Source of the DNA: Chaetorhynchus papuensis
Taxonomy: Eukaryota; Chordata; Aves; Passeriformes; Rhipiduridae
DNA: 64,000 nucleotides
Assembly: GCA_013396525.1 (NCBI GenBank)
Contig: VWYX01001218.1
Location: forward strand, 117,300-181,299
Direction: 5' to 3'
How positions within the stretch are numbered: the first letter of the stretch is position 1; every line of letters begins with the position of its first letter. Shown piece by piece: positions 1 through 12,545 of the stretch. The notes beneath the pieces are model-generated. The model saw only the letters and a program-made list of their open reading frames with translations, did not search any database and was not told the origin of the DNA. Position numbers and translations under genes: made by a program.

Positions 1-7
1 CGGGAAG

Positions 8-127
8 ATGAGGCGGAGGCCCGGTCTGTCGAGCGGGCTGAGCTGGGGCTCTTCCCTCGCAGCCGCCAGGACAAGATGGCAGCAGCCGAGGCGGCGGTGG
101 CAGCAACAGCAGGAGCGGCGGGGCTGA
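8..127 (+). other. Upstream ORF 1 in exon 1 (39 codons plus stop)
   Basis: The ATG at 8-10 has A at -3 but A at +4. The Arg/Gln-rich frame closes at TGA 125-127 inside exon 1 and overlaps upstream ORF 2 in another frame. It exists in the mRNA only if transcription starts left of position 8, which cannot be judged here. Confidence 0.4.
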
Positions 128-135
128 GCGGCTGA
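76..135 (+). other. Upstream ORF 2 in exon 1, strong Kozak (19 codons plus stop)
   Basis: The ATG at 76-78 sits in ACAAGATGGC, with A at -3 and G at +4, close to an optimal initiation context. The frame reads an Ala-rich peptide (MAAAEAAVAATAGAAGLSG) and stops at TGA 133-135. It would be expected to capture many scanning ribosomes and so damp HIPK3 translation. The peptide has no recognisable domain and is probably a by-product. Confidence 0.55.
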
Positions 136-174
136 GCCCGGCCAGAGCGGCGCTTCCCCGGAGCGCTCCCGGAC

Positions 175-231
175 ATGCCCAGGGCGGCGGCGGCAGCTCC
201 AGCGCGGACGCCAGCGCGGCCCGACCCGTGA
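175..231 (+). other. Upstream ORF 3 in exon 1 (18 codons plus stop), ending 4 nt before HIPK3 ATG
   Basis: The ATG at 175-177 has G at -3 and C at +4, a moderate context. It encodes MPRAAAAAPARTPARPDP and stops at TGA 229-231. After splicing, A232 and G233 join to G15783 and T15784, so only four nucleotides separate this stop from the HIPK3 start codon. Such a short gap usually disfavours reinitiation, which makes this ORF a plausible repressor. Confidence 0.5.
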
Positions 232-1972
232 AGGTGAGCGGCCGGCGGCGAGCGGGGCCGGCCCCGGCGGGCGGAGAGCGGCGCTGCCTCCGCCGGCGGC
301 GTTCGCAGCCTGTCCGCGGGGGGCTCCGGGGCAGACCCGACCCCCCTGCCCGGGGCGCGGGGCAGCGCCGCCGGCCTGGCCGAGCGTGGCGGCGGGGAGA
401 GGGCAGCGCCGCTTCCCCTTCCCGCTGCCCTCGACGGCGCTCGCCCCGCCGCGTCCCCGAAGTTCCCCGTTCCTCGGTGCGGCGAGGCGCCCACCCCGAG
501 CCGCCGCGGGTGCCGGGCGAGGCCGCCGCCGCCCGGCGGGGGAGGCGTGGCCGCCCCTCGCCCGTTCCCGGCGGCGGCGGCGCTACCCCGCTCTCCTCCG
601 GGCGCGCCGCCTCCTCCTGCGCCTTGTATGGAGCGCCGGGGCCGCCCGGGCGGCGGGGGGTCCCGGGGTGGCGCCCGGGCGCGGCCGCGGCTCCGCCCTC
701 TCCGGGTCCTGCTCGGCCGCCGCCGCCGCGGTGGCTCCTGGCAGTCCCGGCGGGACGCGACCCTCGCCCCCTGACCCCCGAGGAGAGACCCGCGGGACCC
801 GCGCTGGGGGGAAGCTGGGGCGGCAAATGGTGCCGAGGGCCGGTGTCACTAACAGCAACTGGAAAGGAAGTGGACGCTTTAAAATTTGGTCAGTTCCCAA
901 GAACGAGCTCTGTGAAAACAGAGGGGTTTATTTGCTGGAGGCTTTACCGTAATGGTTGCGGCAGGGATTGTGCGGGGTTTGTTCTGGATTCATCGCGGTA
1001 TCAATTGTAAAGCTGGCAGGTGCGTTTACGTGTGTTTAACGCTGTAGGAAATAGTGATGAGTTTGTAAAAATAATTTTTATTTAAATTAAGTCCTCAATC
1101 GTTAGTGCGGTGTGCTTATACGTATATAAAGGGCTTTCTTTTGAGGCTATACTTTTGTTGCTAACTGTTGCATCTGGCTTAAAATGTCAGAAACTGATTG
1201 TTTCCGTTTTTGTTAACTAACTTTCTTTTTGGGACTCTGCGGCTTGACTTCCCAGAAATTAAGTGGTGCTCTGATGTTTTTGCATCTTCCTACTTGTGGA
1301 TCACCTTTTAATTTCAGTTATTTTAGTGTCTTTAAATTGTGGGGAAATATGTTATTATGCGAGACAATTACACTAGGTAAAGCTGCAGTTGTTGATAACA
1401 ATGCATGTTTCTGTGGTTATTTTTTTTCTGCCCAGTATTACCTCCCATTACATCATTTGCAAAAAGTTTAGGCTCTGACTGATGTCACACCGAGTAGGAA
1501 AGCTCGGACGGACTGTGAGGGCTTACTTTCTTGCCATAATAATTCCATAACAGAGTTAATTTGCTAGCGCTTTCTATAAACTAAGTTTAAAACACACACA
1601 GTAACTGCCTAATAAGCGTGGCAGCCAGCAGAGAGATTAATTAAGCACCTGGAAAATAGGTCAATACTGTATTACGGAGTGGCATGGTGAGATGGCAAAT
1701 AAATAGAGCAAAGTGTTAACGTGGACTTACCGGGGGAAAACTGATCCCGATGGAGCGGCGGTGGCGGCTTTATCTGCGCTGCCGCGGACCTTTTATGGTA
1801 GCACGCGGTGAGGGGGTGTTCGCAGCCCTGCAAAGCAGGGCTTGGACTTTTCACTCCCTGCACTTGTTCCTGGGGGCTTCTCTTGTACTTGCTCGCTCAG
1901 GGTGTGGCACTGCTTGTGCTTGTAAATTGTCTTTTCCTAGATAAATTTGGCTGGGTGTTCTAATTCAGAATG

Positions 1973-1996
1973 CGGTGGTGGTGGTGGTGGTGGTGT
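1973..1996 (+). repeat. (GGT)n microsatellite, about 8 units
   Basis: An uninterrupted run of GGT units lies in early intron 1. Four or more GG pairs spaced by T could fold as a two-tier G-quadruplex in DNA or nascent RNA. It is probably length-variable between individuals. Confidence 0.9.
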
Positions 1997-4900
1997 GTGG
2001 CTCTCCGGGCTTGGGGATGGTTTGTAATTGGACGGGTTCCATGAGCTGGAATAAAGTTTCATTGAAAAATTGCTCGGGAAGCTACCCCTGCCCTGGGGTC
2101 TCTGCGGCACTTGTGATTACTCTTTGTTTCAGGTTTTTTTTGTGTTTGCATGTTTCCTGCCTCTTCTCTTTCAAACAACTACCTACAGAAACAGGGAAAT
2201 GAGACCGGCTCCTGCATAACAAGATAGCAGAGACAAAGACAGGGTGTGGGGAGGAAGAGTGAGCTTGCAACTCATCTTACAGAACTGATAGAAATACTGG
2301 AATTTACATGTGCTGCTTTTCTCGTTGTGTCCTCCAATTTGTAGCAGTTGCTTCAAAACAAACGTTGTTTTGGAGGTGATTTTTCAAAAAGCATCTGTCG
2401 GATTGATGGCATCCGTTAAAGGGGATTGGAGGCTGAGCAGCACTTCCAGAGGCAGAGGGTTGGTTAGCTCACCAGCCCCTGGGTGGAACAGAATTAACTG
2501 TGCTTAATTCTTGTGAAAACCCCAATCCAAATGTGTAGGAATGTCAGGCTGTGTTTTTCCAAGCTGGCGTATTTAGGTGTGTATACACCTCTTTGTACTA
2601 TTTCAAGGGATTGCACGCTTCCTGTTTTTAGAACAGTATTCTTTTTACCTCTATAGGTTCTCTTTCTTGTATTTTCTCTTTTGCCAGTGTGCTGATCACG
2701 GCAACAAAGGCCCTTTTGACAAAGCGGTGCATTTTGAAACGGGAATTTTGTAGTTGGCTTTCTTGTATGTGGTGGGGAGAAGGGCAGCACTGGTAATGGG
2801 AACAGCACTGTCATTTGAGGCTGAACGTGTGTTTTAGAGGAATGTTAAATACAGAAGGAGAAACTGCATTTAGTGGAGCTAAATTTTGCTGTTGCTGTGT
2901 GAGGTGTCGTGGCATACGAGTGCCATGCACGTATACAGAACAGTTCCTGTAGGCAGTGTTGCTTTCTGCACAGAACTTTGGGGAATAAAGCAGAGGACAG
3001 CAAGGCCTTCTTACATTTTTTTTTATTAGATCAGCCTTGGCTTTTTCTGAAAATATATATAATGATTTCATCTGATCTGCGGAAGTATTACAGCTGAATT
3101 AAACTGCTCTGACTGACAGAAGTGTGAGTTGGGTAGAGCAGGCCTGATAACCACCTGGTGATCCTTGGCCGAGGGAAGAAGAAATGTGGAAGTAGGACGG
3201 TGGTGCTACCAACATCCCTCTGTCACGAGTTTGCTGTTGAATTTTATCAAATAGTATCTACCTTTCAGACCTCAAAAAAAGCTTGTTTGTACCATTTTTT
3301 TTTTGTTTTCCACGTTCCTAAGTCACTGAAATATTATATTGAGATCCCTTCACTGACAATCAGAAGTGGAGTGGCAAATAATGTATTACTTTTAACAGAT
3401 CTTGAAAGAAAAGCTTGTTATTTTAGATAGGTGTAGGATGGGTCTTTAGGTATCTGAAACTGTGTTTCAGCACCCTGGCTGGGCTGAGCAGAACACCAAA
3501 CACGGGGAAAGGAGCGAGGATGAGCACTGAGCATGTTAGAGATGGCTGCAGTGTGTGCAGTGCACCTGAAATGACAGTGTAACTATTTAAAGCAACCTAA
3601 AATAACTAGTGCTATGATATGGGTTAGTAATAGGTTACCTTTTCTGAGTTCCACAGGCAGTGAACACCCAGTGTTTAACCTGAAATAACCTATAATGAAG
3701 GATAAAGCCTGGAAAATCCTGTTACCTGGTCTTGGCTTCCCCCTCCTCCCTTTACAGGCTGTTTTAATTTAGAGACTCGACCTCTTTTACACAATTTTAC
3801 AGAAATTGTAGCTTCGTTTTTCTTCGGAGTCACTGAGTTTTGAATGACAGGTGAGCAGGGGAACAACATGTAATTGTGAAAGTGGATTTTAGTTGGTGAC
3901 TTTATTTGATAATGTAGTTTTTCCTACAGGCTAGGTCCTCCCTCCCTGTTCTTCAGTTGTTTTATTTCAATACAGTGAATGTTGAAAAAGATGGTAGGAG
4001 TTGGTGTGAGTCTTTGTTTTAGATGCACTTTGGGGATAATCTTTGTAAAGTTTAGTAGTATTTTTTTCATGGTATATCACTTTTTTTTTTCATATAGCAT
4101 CTTAATACTCTGCTTCATTTTTGAGAGTGAGTAACTTCCTGACAAAAGGGAGTTAATCTCTGGTATAGCAATTGTGCTTGGAAAAGGAAGAAGAGCCAAA
4201 GAACTGAACTGTTTTTTAAGCAAGTCAACTCAAGCAGTTTAGTTCTGGCTTTTTTTTCTTATGCTGTGACTTGGAGTCAGTGTGTAATTTCAAAATACTT
4301 CTCCCTATATTATTGACTTCCCATATTTATTAGTTCCAGCATTATGTAAATTTTTTGTACAGTCTTTTTTACGTTATGTTTTCAGAAAAAGATTAGAAAA
4401 TTATTCATTTTTGTAAGTAAGAAATATAGTCCTTTCCCCCCCTTTTCTCCAGCTCTCTTATGCTTTAGTATTTGGGTATAACAGGAAAATGCTAAATTCA
4501 AGTTCCAAACCAGAGCAACAAAATAAGATGCAGTCAAACATCCAAAGACAAAACAGACATAAGAAATATTTTCCTATCTTTGAGCATGATCAAAGTTACA
4601 GCAACTCCCAATATTAAAAAAGTAATTGGATTCTTATGTACAGAGAACTCTTCTTGCATGTTAGGAGGGGCACTCCCATCAAAAAAACTATCTTTAAAAT
4701 CAGTAATCTTAAACTCATGCTTTCCATTCTTGCTGAGATAATGTAACAGTTCTAGGAAACTTTTCAGCACTTTTTAAAGCATATTACAAATTAAGTACAA
4801 GTAATGTTTTTAATGTAAACTCAGTTATTGTCAAATGAAAGTCTGCTTTTATTTGTATGAACATCTCTTGCTGGATACATATGGCACTGTAAGTAACCAC

Positions 4901-5380
4901 CCATTTAGAGTAAGTGGTGGAAAACGTGGGGGCAGGAAAGCTCAGGTGCTCATACCTGTGCAGAGTCCCGTAAACATCCTCGTTCAAAGAGGAGGATTTG
5001 GAGATGGTTGGAGATGCCCATGGCCGCTTTTCCAGGCCTGTTGGACACCACCCTCTGTAATCCACTGATCTGAGTGTGCCATGCTCTCCTCTGTTCTGGT
5101 AGCTGTGCTGCCCTGGGTTACCACGCTCTGCTGTCCTGCAGCTGTTCTTTGTGTGACCAGGACACCAAACTTCCAAGGAACTTGAATTGCTGGGTGAGGC
5201 AAGATTTTTATCGCTAAGCTTGGCTTGGCTGTTACCTTGCCTCGGGGCAAGCAGCCACCAGTACCAGAGAAAACCTGCTTTGGGTTATTTTAGTTTTCCT
5301 TTAGTTTTCTTTGACTCTTGGTTATGATCTGTGGGATGGAAGTGGATCTCCTCGCCTTGTGCTGACCTCATGCTTGCCAG

Positions 5381-5826
5381 AGGAGGGCAACAAGGCTGGT
5401 GAGGGGCTTGGAGCACAAGCCCTATGAGGAATGTCTGAGGGAGCTGGGGTTGTTTAGCCTGGAGAAAAGGAGACTCAGAGGTGACCTCATCACTCTCTAC
5501 AACTCCCTGAAAGGTGGCTGTAGTCAGGTGGGGGTTGGTCTCTTTTTCCAGGCAACAACTGACAGAACAAGAGGACACAGTCTTAAGCTGTGCCAAGGAA
5601 AATATAGGTTGGATATTAGGAAGAAGTTTTTTACAGAAAGAGTGATAAGATATTGGAATGGCCTACCTGGGGTGGTGGTGGAATCACCATCCCTGGATGT
5701 GTTTAAAAAGAGATTGGATGTAGTGCTCAGTGCCATGGTTTAGTTTAGTTGAGGTGTTGGGGCAGGGGTGGACTCGATGATCTTGAAGGTCTCTTCCAAC
5801 CTGGCAATTCTGTGATTCTGTGATTC
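5381..5826 (+). mobile_element. CR1 LINE 3' end, forward orientation (CR1-a)
   Basis: The + strand reads the C-terminal end of the CR1 reverse-transcriptase ORF (RGLEHKPYEECLRELGLFSL at the start, then LITLYNSLKGG and SLDVFKKRLDV). It then runs through the 3' UTR (GATGATCTTGAAGGTCTCTT) and ends in tandem ATTCTGTG units at about 5807-5826. It is strongly 5'-truncated, as most bird CR1 copies are, and starts near the AGAGGAGGGCAAC block. No target duplication is seen, as usual for CR1. By eye it matches CR1-b and CR1-d at about nine bases in ten but lies in the opposite orientation, so it can pair with them in RNA. Confidence 0.93.
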
Positions 5827-8391
5827 ATCTTGCAGTGGTGAAGTGAGATGGCAAAACTGGTCCCTGGGCAGGAAGAAGTGCCAGGAGAGCGACTTCAGCT
5901 GGGATTGCAATAACTGGTGCAGCTGTGCTTTGTGTGGGGCTGGAGAGTCCTCATTGCAGAGATGTTTGCTGCTTTTATTAGCGTGACCAGATCCCTCCAG
6001 GCCTGCTCCCTGGGGTCTCTGGATGTCAGCTGACATCTGAACCTCTCCCTGTTCCCGCTGGAACAGACTGAAACAAGTGCTGCCTGCAGGGAGGACCTAG
6101 TGCAGGCTCCAGGGCTGGATGAGGAAGCTCACCTATAAAGGCAAAAATGCAGGGAGAAAACTACTTCAAAACTGTTAATCATTAGAAAGTTTATAAGGAA
6201 GGAAAAGAAACTTTTCTTACTGGTGATCTAAGCTCCCTTTGGAAGACAAGAATAACCACTAGTGTCAGGTATCCATAAAAAACCCACAATTTTGTCTAAA
6301 GCTTTATTAATTTACTTTTGCAAAAGTAATTTGCCTTTTCTTACGTAGATAGAATAAACATTTCTTCTCTTGTGTTTCTGCAGTCTCCACATGTTTACTA
6401 CTTTGTTTTGGTCCTTTGACAGCATTTAAAAAAAAATGCTATGTTAACTTTTACCAAGTTCCACTAGTTTAAATAGAATATATTAATTTTTCCCCTCTTT
6501 CCTATGGTGCAGGTTTTGTCCGTGTTGGCACAATTGGTGGAACGTACATAATTTCCAAGAGGTTTTTTAGTTATTTCTTGTAAGATGCCTTTCTGCCTTT
6601 TTGACTGAAGCTGTTAATGTGCATCATTGTCTTGTAAACATCTTCCTTCCTGTTTTCCTAGAAACTTTGGTCATCTGCTACTTCTTACCCCTTTCCTTTC
6701 AAGTCTTCTTTTTTTTTTTTTTAAATTATTGGACTTGGTTGCTTGTCTGTAGTCTGTGTGTTCCAATTGAGAAGTTTTTTCCACAGCTTCATTTGAAGAT
6801 TTATAGAGATTGTATAGGGGTAGAAGAGGTCCTCAGATAATCTTTATTTTTCAGCATTTGGGTCTGTTAAATTTGGGAATTTTGGTATTTGAGATCTTGT
6901 GAAGCCCTTCAGAATGAACCAGACTTGTTCCTAGGAGGAGAAAAAAACCTCTTTGTCTCCTCTTTCCTTTTAATACTAAATTATTTTGTGATTCATGAAA
7001 TTAGTTGGTATTCGGTGTAATAGGAGTGGATTGCTTTCATGAGATGCTAAAGGGTGATTTTAATAACTCTTCTTTATGGCTTTTGTAGGGGTGCTGTGGG
7101 CTGGCTTCTTCCTTTGGGCTGTGTCAGCTCTGAGCCCAGCCAGAGGATGTGCTGGGAAGTTTTCCCAAGAAATTCTTTAGGAGCTCTTTGTGACAAGTGC
7201 TGTTTGAGACTAAATGTGTTTTTAAAACTCTGTTGCAGAGATGTCTAAACATTCTTTTGAAGATTAAAACAGGAGTGGCTGTTAAAAGTTTATTTATGCT
7301 ACAAGTGGGAAGATTATTAAACATGGAAGGGAATACAACAGAGAAAAAATGTATGCACATTTATCAGTATTATTATGGCCCCCAGGTAGTGGGTCCTATG
7401 CTGTATATAATCATGGCTTTCTTTTTCCATGCTTTCTGTGTAGTTAAATCAATAAGTTTCTTTGCATAGAGGAGAGGGAGAAATTTCTTGCCCTGGTGGC
7501 TTTGGGAAACATCATAATATGTGTTATTACAATTATTGATTCATTAGGAGGAGAAGGCTGATCCTTCTGTGAGAGACTGTAGTGCCCTGATACTTACCTG
7601 GAGGAAGCACTGCTTCCTCCACACCCTTAGAAAGCTGAAAGGAGTGGTAAACACCTTTTCCCTCTGTTTTTTCTTTGCTCTTCTACATGTGCCATACATG
7701 GCCAATTTATACAGCTGCTTTCAGCGAGCAACCAATGCTATTTTCATGATGATGTTGCTTACAAGGAAAGAAGAACACCCGTTATATAAAAGCAGAGTAT
7801 TCAAACCACTTTTAAGTAAGGAATTTTTATTATGGGAAAAATACTGGGACTTCACAGAGGTTTTTTTTTCTGCGTGTGTATAAAAATACCTTTCAAACGT
7901 GTGCTTCCTGTGTGTACGTGTGTTTACCGCAGTCTGTCTGCGTTTGAAAGTTGTTACTGGATGTAGCTGGGGCAGCTGACCTGAAAACTGCAGCAGAAAA
8001 AGATCAATCAAGATAAGTGTGTTGGATTAGATGCTTTAATTATTTTACAGTTAAGACAGTTTTTTAAAAAAATAAAGGCTTAAGTTCTTATTTACTCTGA
8101 CATTTTTGTTGCAGAGGAAGTTGAATATGCTTTAGGTGTGCTGTCTTGACACCTCAGTAACTACTTGATAATGACATTCTTGTTGGTCCTCTTGGAAGAT
8201 TTTTCCATGTATTTGGGGAACGTTTTAACTCAAATATGACTTACTGCCAGGTAGTTCTCGATGTAGGAATCAGTTTTATTCACCTTCTTGGTACAAAAGA
8301 GCCTGTTTTGCAAATTTTTGCATTGCATGTCAGACTCAATGAGCTTGACAGGTTATTTGTGGGTGTGCTGCTGCAGACATGTGCAGTGGGG

Positions 8392-8394
<3 letters not shown>

Positions 8395-8422
<28 letters not shown>

Positions 8423-8840
8423 AGTGTGGGTTTTTTTTTGTTTTTTTTTTTTTTGTCCAGATGGAAATATTTTATAGTGAGAGGAAGAAAGATAATTGTG
8501 GATGAATTTCCTCCACTTTGAGTAGTTTAGAGGACTTGGTAAACTTTATGTAAGTAGGACCCCTTCATGTTCGTGCAGATGTGCTGGCATGCCAGACATT
8601 CTGTGAAGTGGCAGCAAAGATAACAGCCATCTAGATTTATATTCTTACAGGAGCTGCATTTGGTATTGTCTAGAGCTGTTCTAAAATGAAACTTCTAAAT
8701 AAATTGCTTAGCTGGGTTGGTCCATTTCTAGTTCTAACAAAAGCCCAGCATTCTGAAGAATGCAATATTAAGCAATTGCATAAAATTTTTTTTTTTTTTT
8801 TTTTGAAAGGGCTAAGAAGGATTTTTTTTTTTTTTTTTTT
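8395..8840 (+). repeat. Cluster of long T homopolymers
   Basis: There are T runs at 8395-8422 (28 T), at about 8431-8455 with one G interruption, and at 8786-8804 and 8822-8840. On the minus strand these are A tails, but no retroelement body was recognised next to them. They are assembly- and polymerase-slippage-prone, so exact lengths may be wrong. Confidence 0.8.
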
Positions 8841-11800
8841 AAATACAGTGGCATTTGAACATGTGATATACCAACAGGCAGTTTGAGCTAATCTCCTCTA
8901 TGAAATTTTATTTTGCTTTAGGGAAGGTGGCAAAATCTTTTGGAAATACTTATAGCGATGAAAAAAGTGTGTCTTTGTGTCCTGCCTCTCTACTTGCCCT
9001 GGTCCCGTTGCACTGAAGAGTGACAGACAGTGGCAGTAGTTTGAACAGATCCTTCAGCACTACTGTCGTGCAGAAGGTGTGGGTTCTCCAAAACCCCACT
9101 GTTAGGGACTTTTATTTGAGTGTGCCTGCTTTTTTCAGGTTCAAAAAGAATTAGTCTTCTAAAAGAAGAGATTAGGCTGGCAAAGCCCTGGCTGGTTAAT
9201 ATGTGCTGTTTATGTTGATGGTGGCACATTCTGATTTGGAGGGCATGGTCTCACTGGGGCTGGTGGCCAATGCTGCCCTGCTTGTACTTGCTTTCCAGTT
9301 GCACAACAGCAGCTTGCCCAGCAGAAAAAGAAATGCTTCGAGTATTGTTTCATTTATCTTTTCAGCTATGATTGCAGTCATATTGGTATCACAAGATTTA
9401 GCTTTTGATATTCGTGGAAAATATGAATAAAGCAATTGTATTCTTGAGCACTGCTACTGGTGCTATGGCAGCGTTGAGTCATAGCAGTTCACTCTGATAT
9501 TTTATGTAAAATATGTTTGTGCTCAGTGTATGGCGTCAGTTCTGTTTCCAAGTATCGAGACAATGGTGCAATTGAGACTGGTATGTATCACACTTAAACG
9601 AACCGATATTTTCTATTTCTGATATCAGCGCAACACTGGTGGTGTCTGATTAAAATTACCCCCACTGTTGCACAGACCTAAGTGTCAGCCCTGTAACATT
9701 TTTTTTTTCGGTGGTTAGTAACTAAGTTTTACAACTGCAGAATTGGTTCATTGGATCATTTGCTTCCCACTGAAACTCTCTCGAGCTTGGAACCAACCTT
9801 TGGCCTTTCAGCCTCGACCTGTGCCACTGACCTGTGCAGGACTGAGGTTTCATGTCGGGCAAAGGCTGCGTTGGCTCAGCTGAATTCTCTTGGTGTGTGA
9901 TGGGCCAAAATCCCTGAGCTCTGAAGTGTGTGTTGTAATGAAGGATGGTAATGATTTCTTTTGTCATTAAACTGGTTGCTACCCCAGAACTGGGTGTTGG
10001 CTTCTTTGGTGAGGTACCATCAGCTGCCTCTGCATTTCCTGGCTCTCTGTGGTGGAGTGTGTGTGTGCCTATGCAGTTTGTGTCCAGAATTGCAGTGATT
10101 TATATGGCATAAGTTACCTGAAACACCTCTGTGCTTTCTCCTTTGCTCTGCTCTCTCCCTTCTGTGGGTCACAGATCTGCTCACAGAGCTGGTTTTGAGG
10201 TGGCCAGAGGGTGAGACTCCCCGGGCTTGTATTTCTGGACACTTCTCACTCTCTCTGTGGATATGTTTTCCTTTATAAATTGCATGAAACCTCAATTGCC
10301 AGTGCTTTGTTATTAATTGTACAGCTGGAGTAAGGGAATTCCTCAGGGTGAACAGGTCATGGGGTATGAAAGTACTTGCATCAGTACAGCTTGTTCAGCT
10401 ACATATCCAAAATAAACAATAACATAGAGGTGCTGCTACTACTGGTAATAAATTTTCATCTGTGGGGAAAGAGAGGGCAGCTAATTCAGCTTTGTATTTG
10501 CTAAATAACTTGAGAAGTTTGGGTGGCGCCTAATATAAAAAGAACAATTGTTTTACATGGGAAAAATGAGACTTAGTATCCTTACAGTGTTTCCAAAGTG
10601 ATGCATAACGTAAACAAAACATTTCTTAAGTGCCACTGCTCAAATTGTGCATTTGCTGGAAGTTACTGAGCTTGTAGAAAGCCTCCCTCGATGCCCAGCT
10701 GCACTGCGAGAAGGCTGTGAGAGTGTTGGAATTGGTTCTTGCCGATGGAGGCCAGAAAGCAGTTGGAAACCAAGTTTTCTTGGGTTACAATTTAACTCTG
10801 TTATTAGGTGGCTGCCTAATATTCCTGGGCTTTGCCTGCCAGGAATTTACTACACCGGGAGCACCACGGTGATTGCCCTGCTCGGGGCAGGTAGAAGGGG
10901 CTGTGTATTTTGCAGATGAATTAAGGGAGCAGTGTGGCAATTTCTCCTGAGCTCCCCTGCAGTGGCCTTATTAACCAGTTACTTTGCCACACACCCCCCT
11001 CACTCAGTCATGTGGAAATGTCACTGTAGAGTTAATTATTAATGGTGGTCAGGCCTGGGACAGCCTGTGCCTCTCGAGGTTGTCACAGTCTGCCAGATCG
11101 GTCATGTTCCTGAGTTTGCCTAGCACTGCCCGAGAAGGCTGGAGACATAATTTTGAGAAGTAAAGAGCATTGTTGCAGTTAGGTGAACATTAGCAAGATG
11201 TTAACCAGAGGTGCCTTATTTTGCTGAGACACGTCTGTGTGGTTCTCTGCTCGGTTTCTGTAGAGAGAAGCTTGGCTGGGGGGGACAAACTGTGAAGTGC
11301 CTCCTGTTCACTGATGTTACTTTGTGAAAATATATTTATTAATTTATTTAAAGGAATAAACAATGAATTTACTTAGCTGAAATATGTTTGCTTCATTACT
11401 TTGTTCATACTTTCTTCAGAAGCACAGAATTCACAGTGTTAACTCTGGTCAGAAATCACTTTTTTTTTTTGTATAGTTTAATGTTTAATAAGCCAAGTTT
11501 TCCCAGTTCTCTCTGCTTCAAACCAAGAAGACTCATTCCTTCGAAGGAAGCCTATCTAGAGGTAGTAACAGTTGGTAGGTGTTTTGGGACAGCCTTTCTT
11601 TTGCACTTTCCCTGCAGTATTCACTAGCAATGAGGTGGGATGCAGCAACCTCTATATTGGAGAATACAAGCTGGAGAACTCCAGAGCCAAATTCATGTTG
11701 TGTGTACCACTGCCCAGGAGCAGTCACTGTGCTGGAGTGAAGCTGTTGTACTTTCCTTGCACTTGGGGAAGGAGAGGAGGGCTTTAAAAATAGGTGTGGG

Positions 11801-12324
11801 GGGAATGGACAGCTTCTCTGAGACTAAAACTGAGAGTCAAGTCTGAAGTTACTCAAGTAGCCAGAGGCTGCCTGTGGTGCTGTCACCTGGGAATTGCACT
11901 TTTCAGTCCATCTCCTGATGGTTTTGTTTACTCTGCTTTGGTTTGCATCCTGGAGAGGTCTTGTAGTGCACACGTTTGGTTTTTATTTTAAATTAAATTT
12001 AACTGGAAGATGTGCACCAGCTGCTTATGAGTGTTCAGGCTCAAGCACCCGCCCTGAAATGAGCACAGTTGATTTTTCTTTCCTTTAGCACTTGGCTAAA
12101 AGTGGTTGCTTGGCTCTGCACATCCATCTCTTATTCTGATGCTGGGCTTGTTAATGTAGGTATAGTCTGACCAGCTTCAGTTTGTACTCAAAAGCAGGAA
12201 CAGTCTCATTAAGAAGCATGCAGAAAGTCAGTGAAATGTTTTGTGACAGGGGGAAAGAAAGATCCACTCTCTGCTAGGTGAAAACGTGCTGGGTATTATT
12301 TTCTTTTGCTGGAAGTCCTGGTTT

Positions 12325-12545
12325 AAAAAAAAAAGAGCAACAACAAACCGGCAACACAATAAGTCTTTATTCTTTCAGGTGTAGCTGTCCATAGGATTGT
12401 ATTGTAATCCAAATACCTCAAAATAGGTAAAAAAAAAAAAAAAAAGCTTCCAAACCCCACAAATAGATCAACCCAGTGAGAGAAACAGAACCAAAAACCC
12501 AAACTGTCTGCAATCACAAAAAACCCCACAACCCCAAACCAGCAA
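12325..12545 (+). repeat. A/C-rich low-complexity tract in intron 1
   Basis: Two A runs (near 12325 and 12430-12446) are followed by a stretch of CCAAA, AACCCC and ACAACCCC words to about 12545. The 11-mer ACAACCCCAAA at 12528-12538 is exactly complementary to bases 39352-39362 of the G/T-rich tract in intron 2. No gene or element family is recognised. Confidence 0.6.

Larger units (their letters stand above)
1..233 (+). other. HIPK3: HIPK3 exon 1 (5' UTR)
   Basis: The 3' boundary is the strong donor GAAG|GTGAGC, with the intron starting at 234. The exon has no frame that continues into the HIPK3 frame, so it is untranslated apart from three upstream ORFs listed separately. Exon 2 contributes only GT before the ATG. 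The start context in the mature mRNA is therefore AAG-GT-ATG-G, with a purine at -3 taken from the last base of exon 1 and G at +4, which is a good Kozak context. The 5' end of the exon is not visible. Confidence 0.75.
1..1000 (+). promoter_or_regulatory. HIPK3: CpG island over HIPK3 exon 1 and start of intron 1
   Basis: This stretch is very GC-rich and dense in CpG, with many GGCGG and CCGCC blocks. Composition then falls abruptly to the AT-rich level of the introns near 1000. There is no TATA box next to exon 1, as expected for a broad CpG-island promoter of a widely expressed kinase. The motif AAGATGGCAGC at 74-84 resembles a YY1 site (AANATGGCNNC) and also contains an upstream ATG. The core promoter itself may lie partly left of the window. 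Confidence 0.8.

Noticed and set aside
228..1010. 260-codon GC-rich frame across the exon 1 donor and a 188-codon frame at 386-952
   Set aside because: They are long only because stop codons are rare in the CpG island; Arg/Pro/Gly-rich with no domain, and mostly intronic.
1123..1130. TATATAAA box in early intron 1, possible alternative promoter
   Set aside because: TATA-like words are expected by chance in AT-rich sequence; no downstream exon with a good donor was identified.
5399..5743. 114-codon + strand ORF and several similar minus-strand ORFs (24361-24798, 49685-50191, 26613-26864)
   Set aside because: These are C-terminal pieces of the CR1 LINE ORF in truncated copies, not host genes; annotated as mobile elements.
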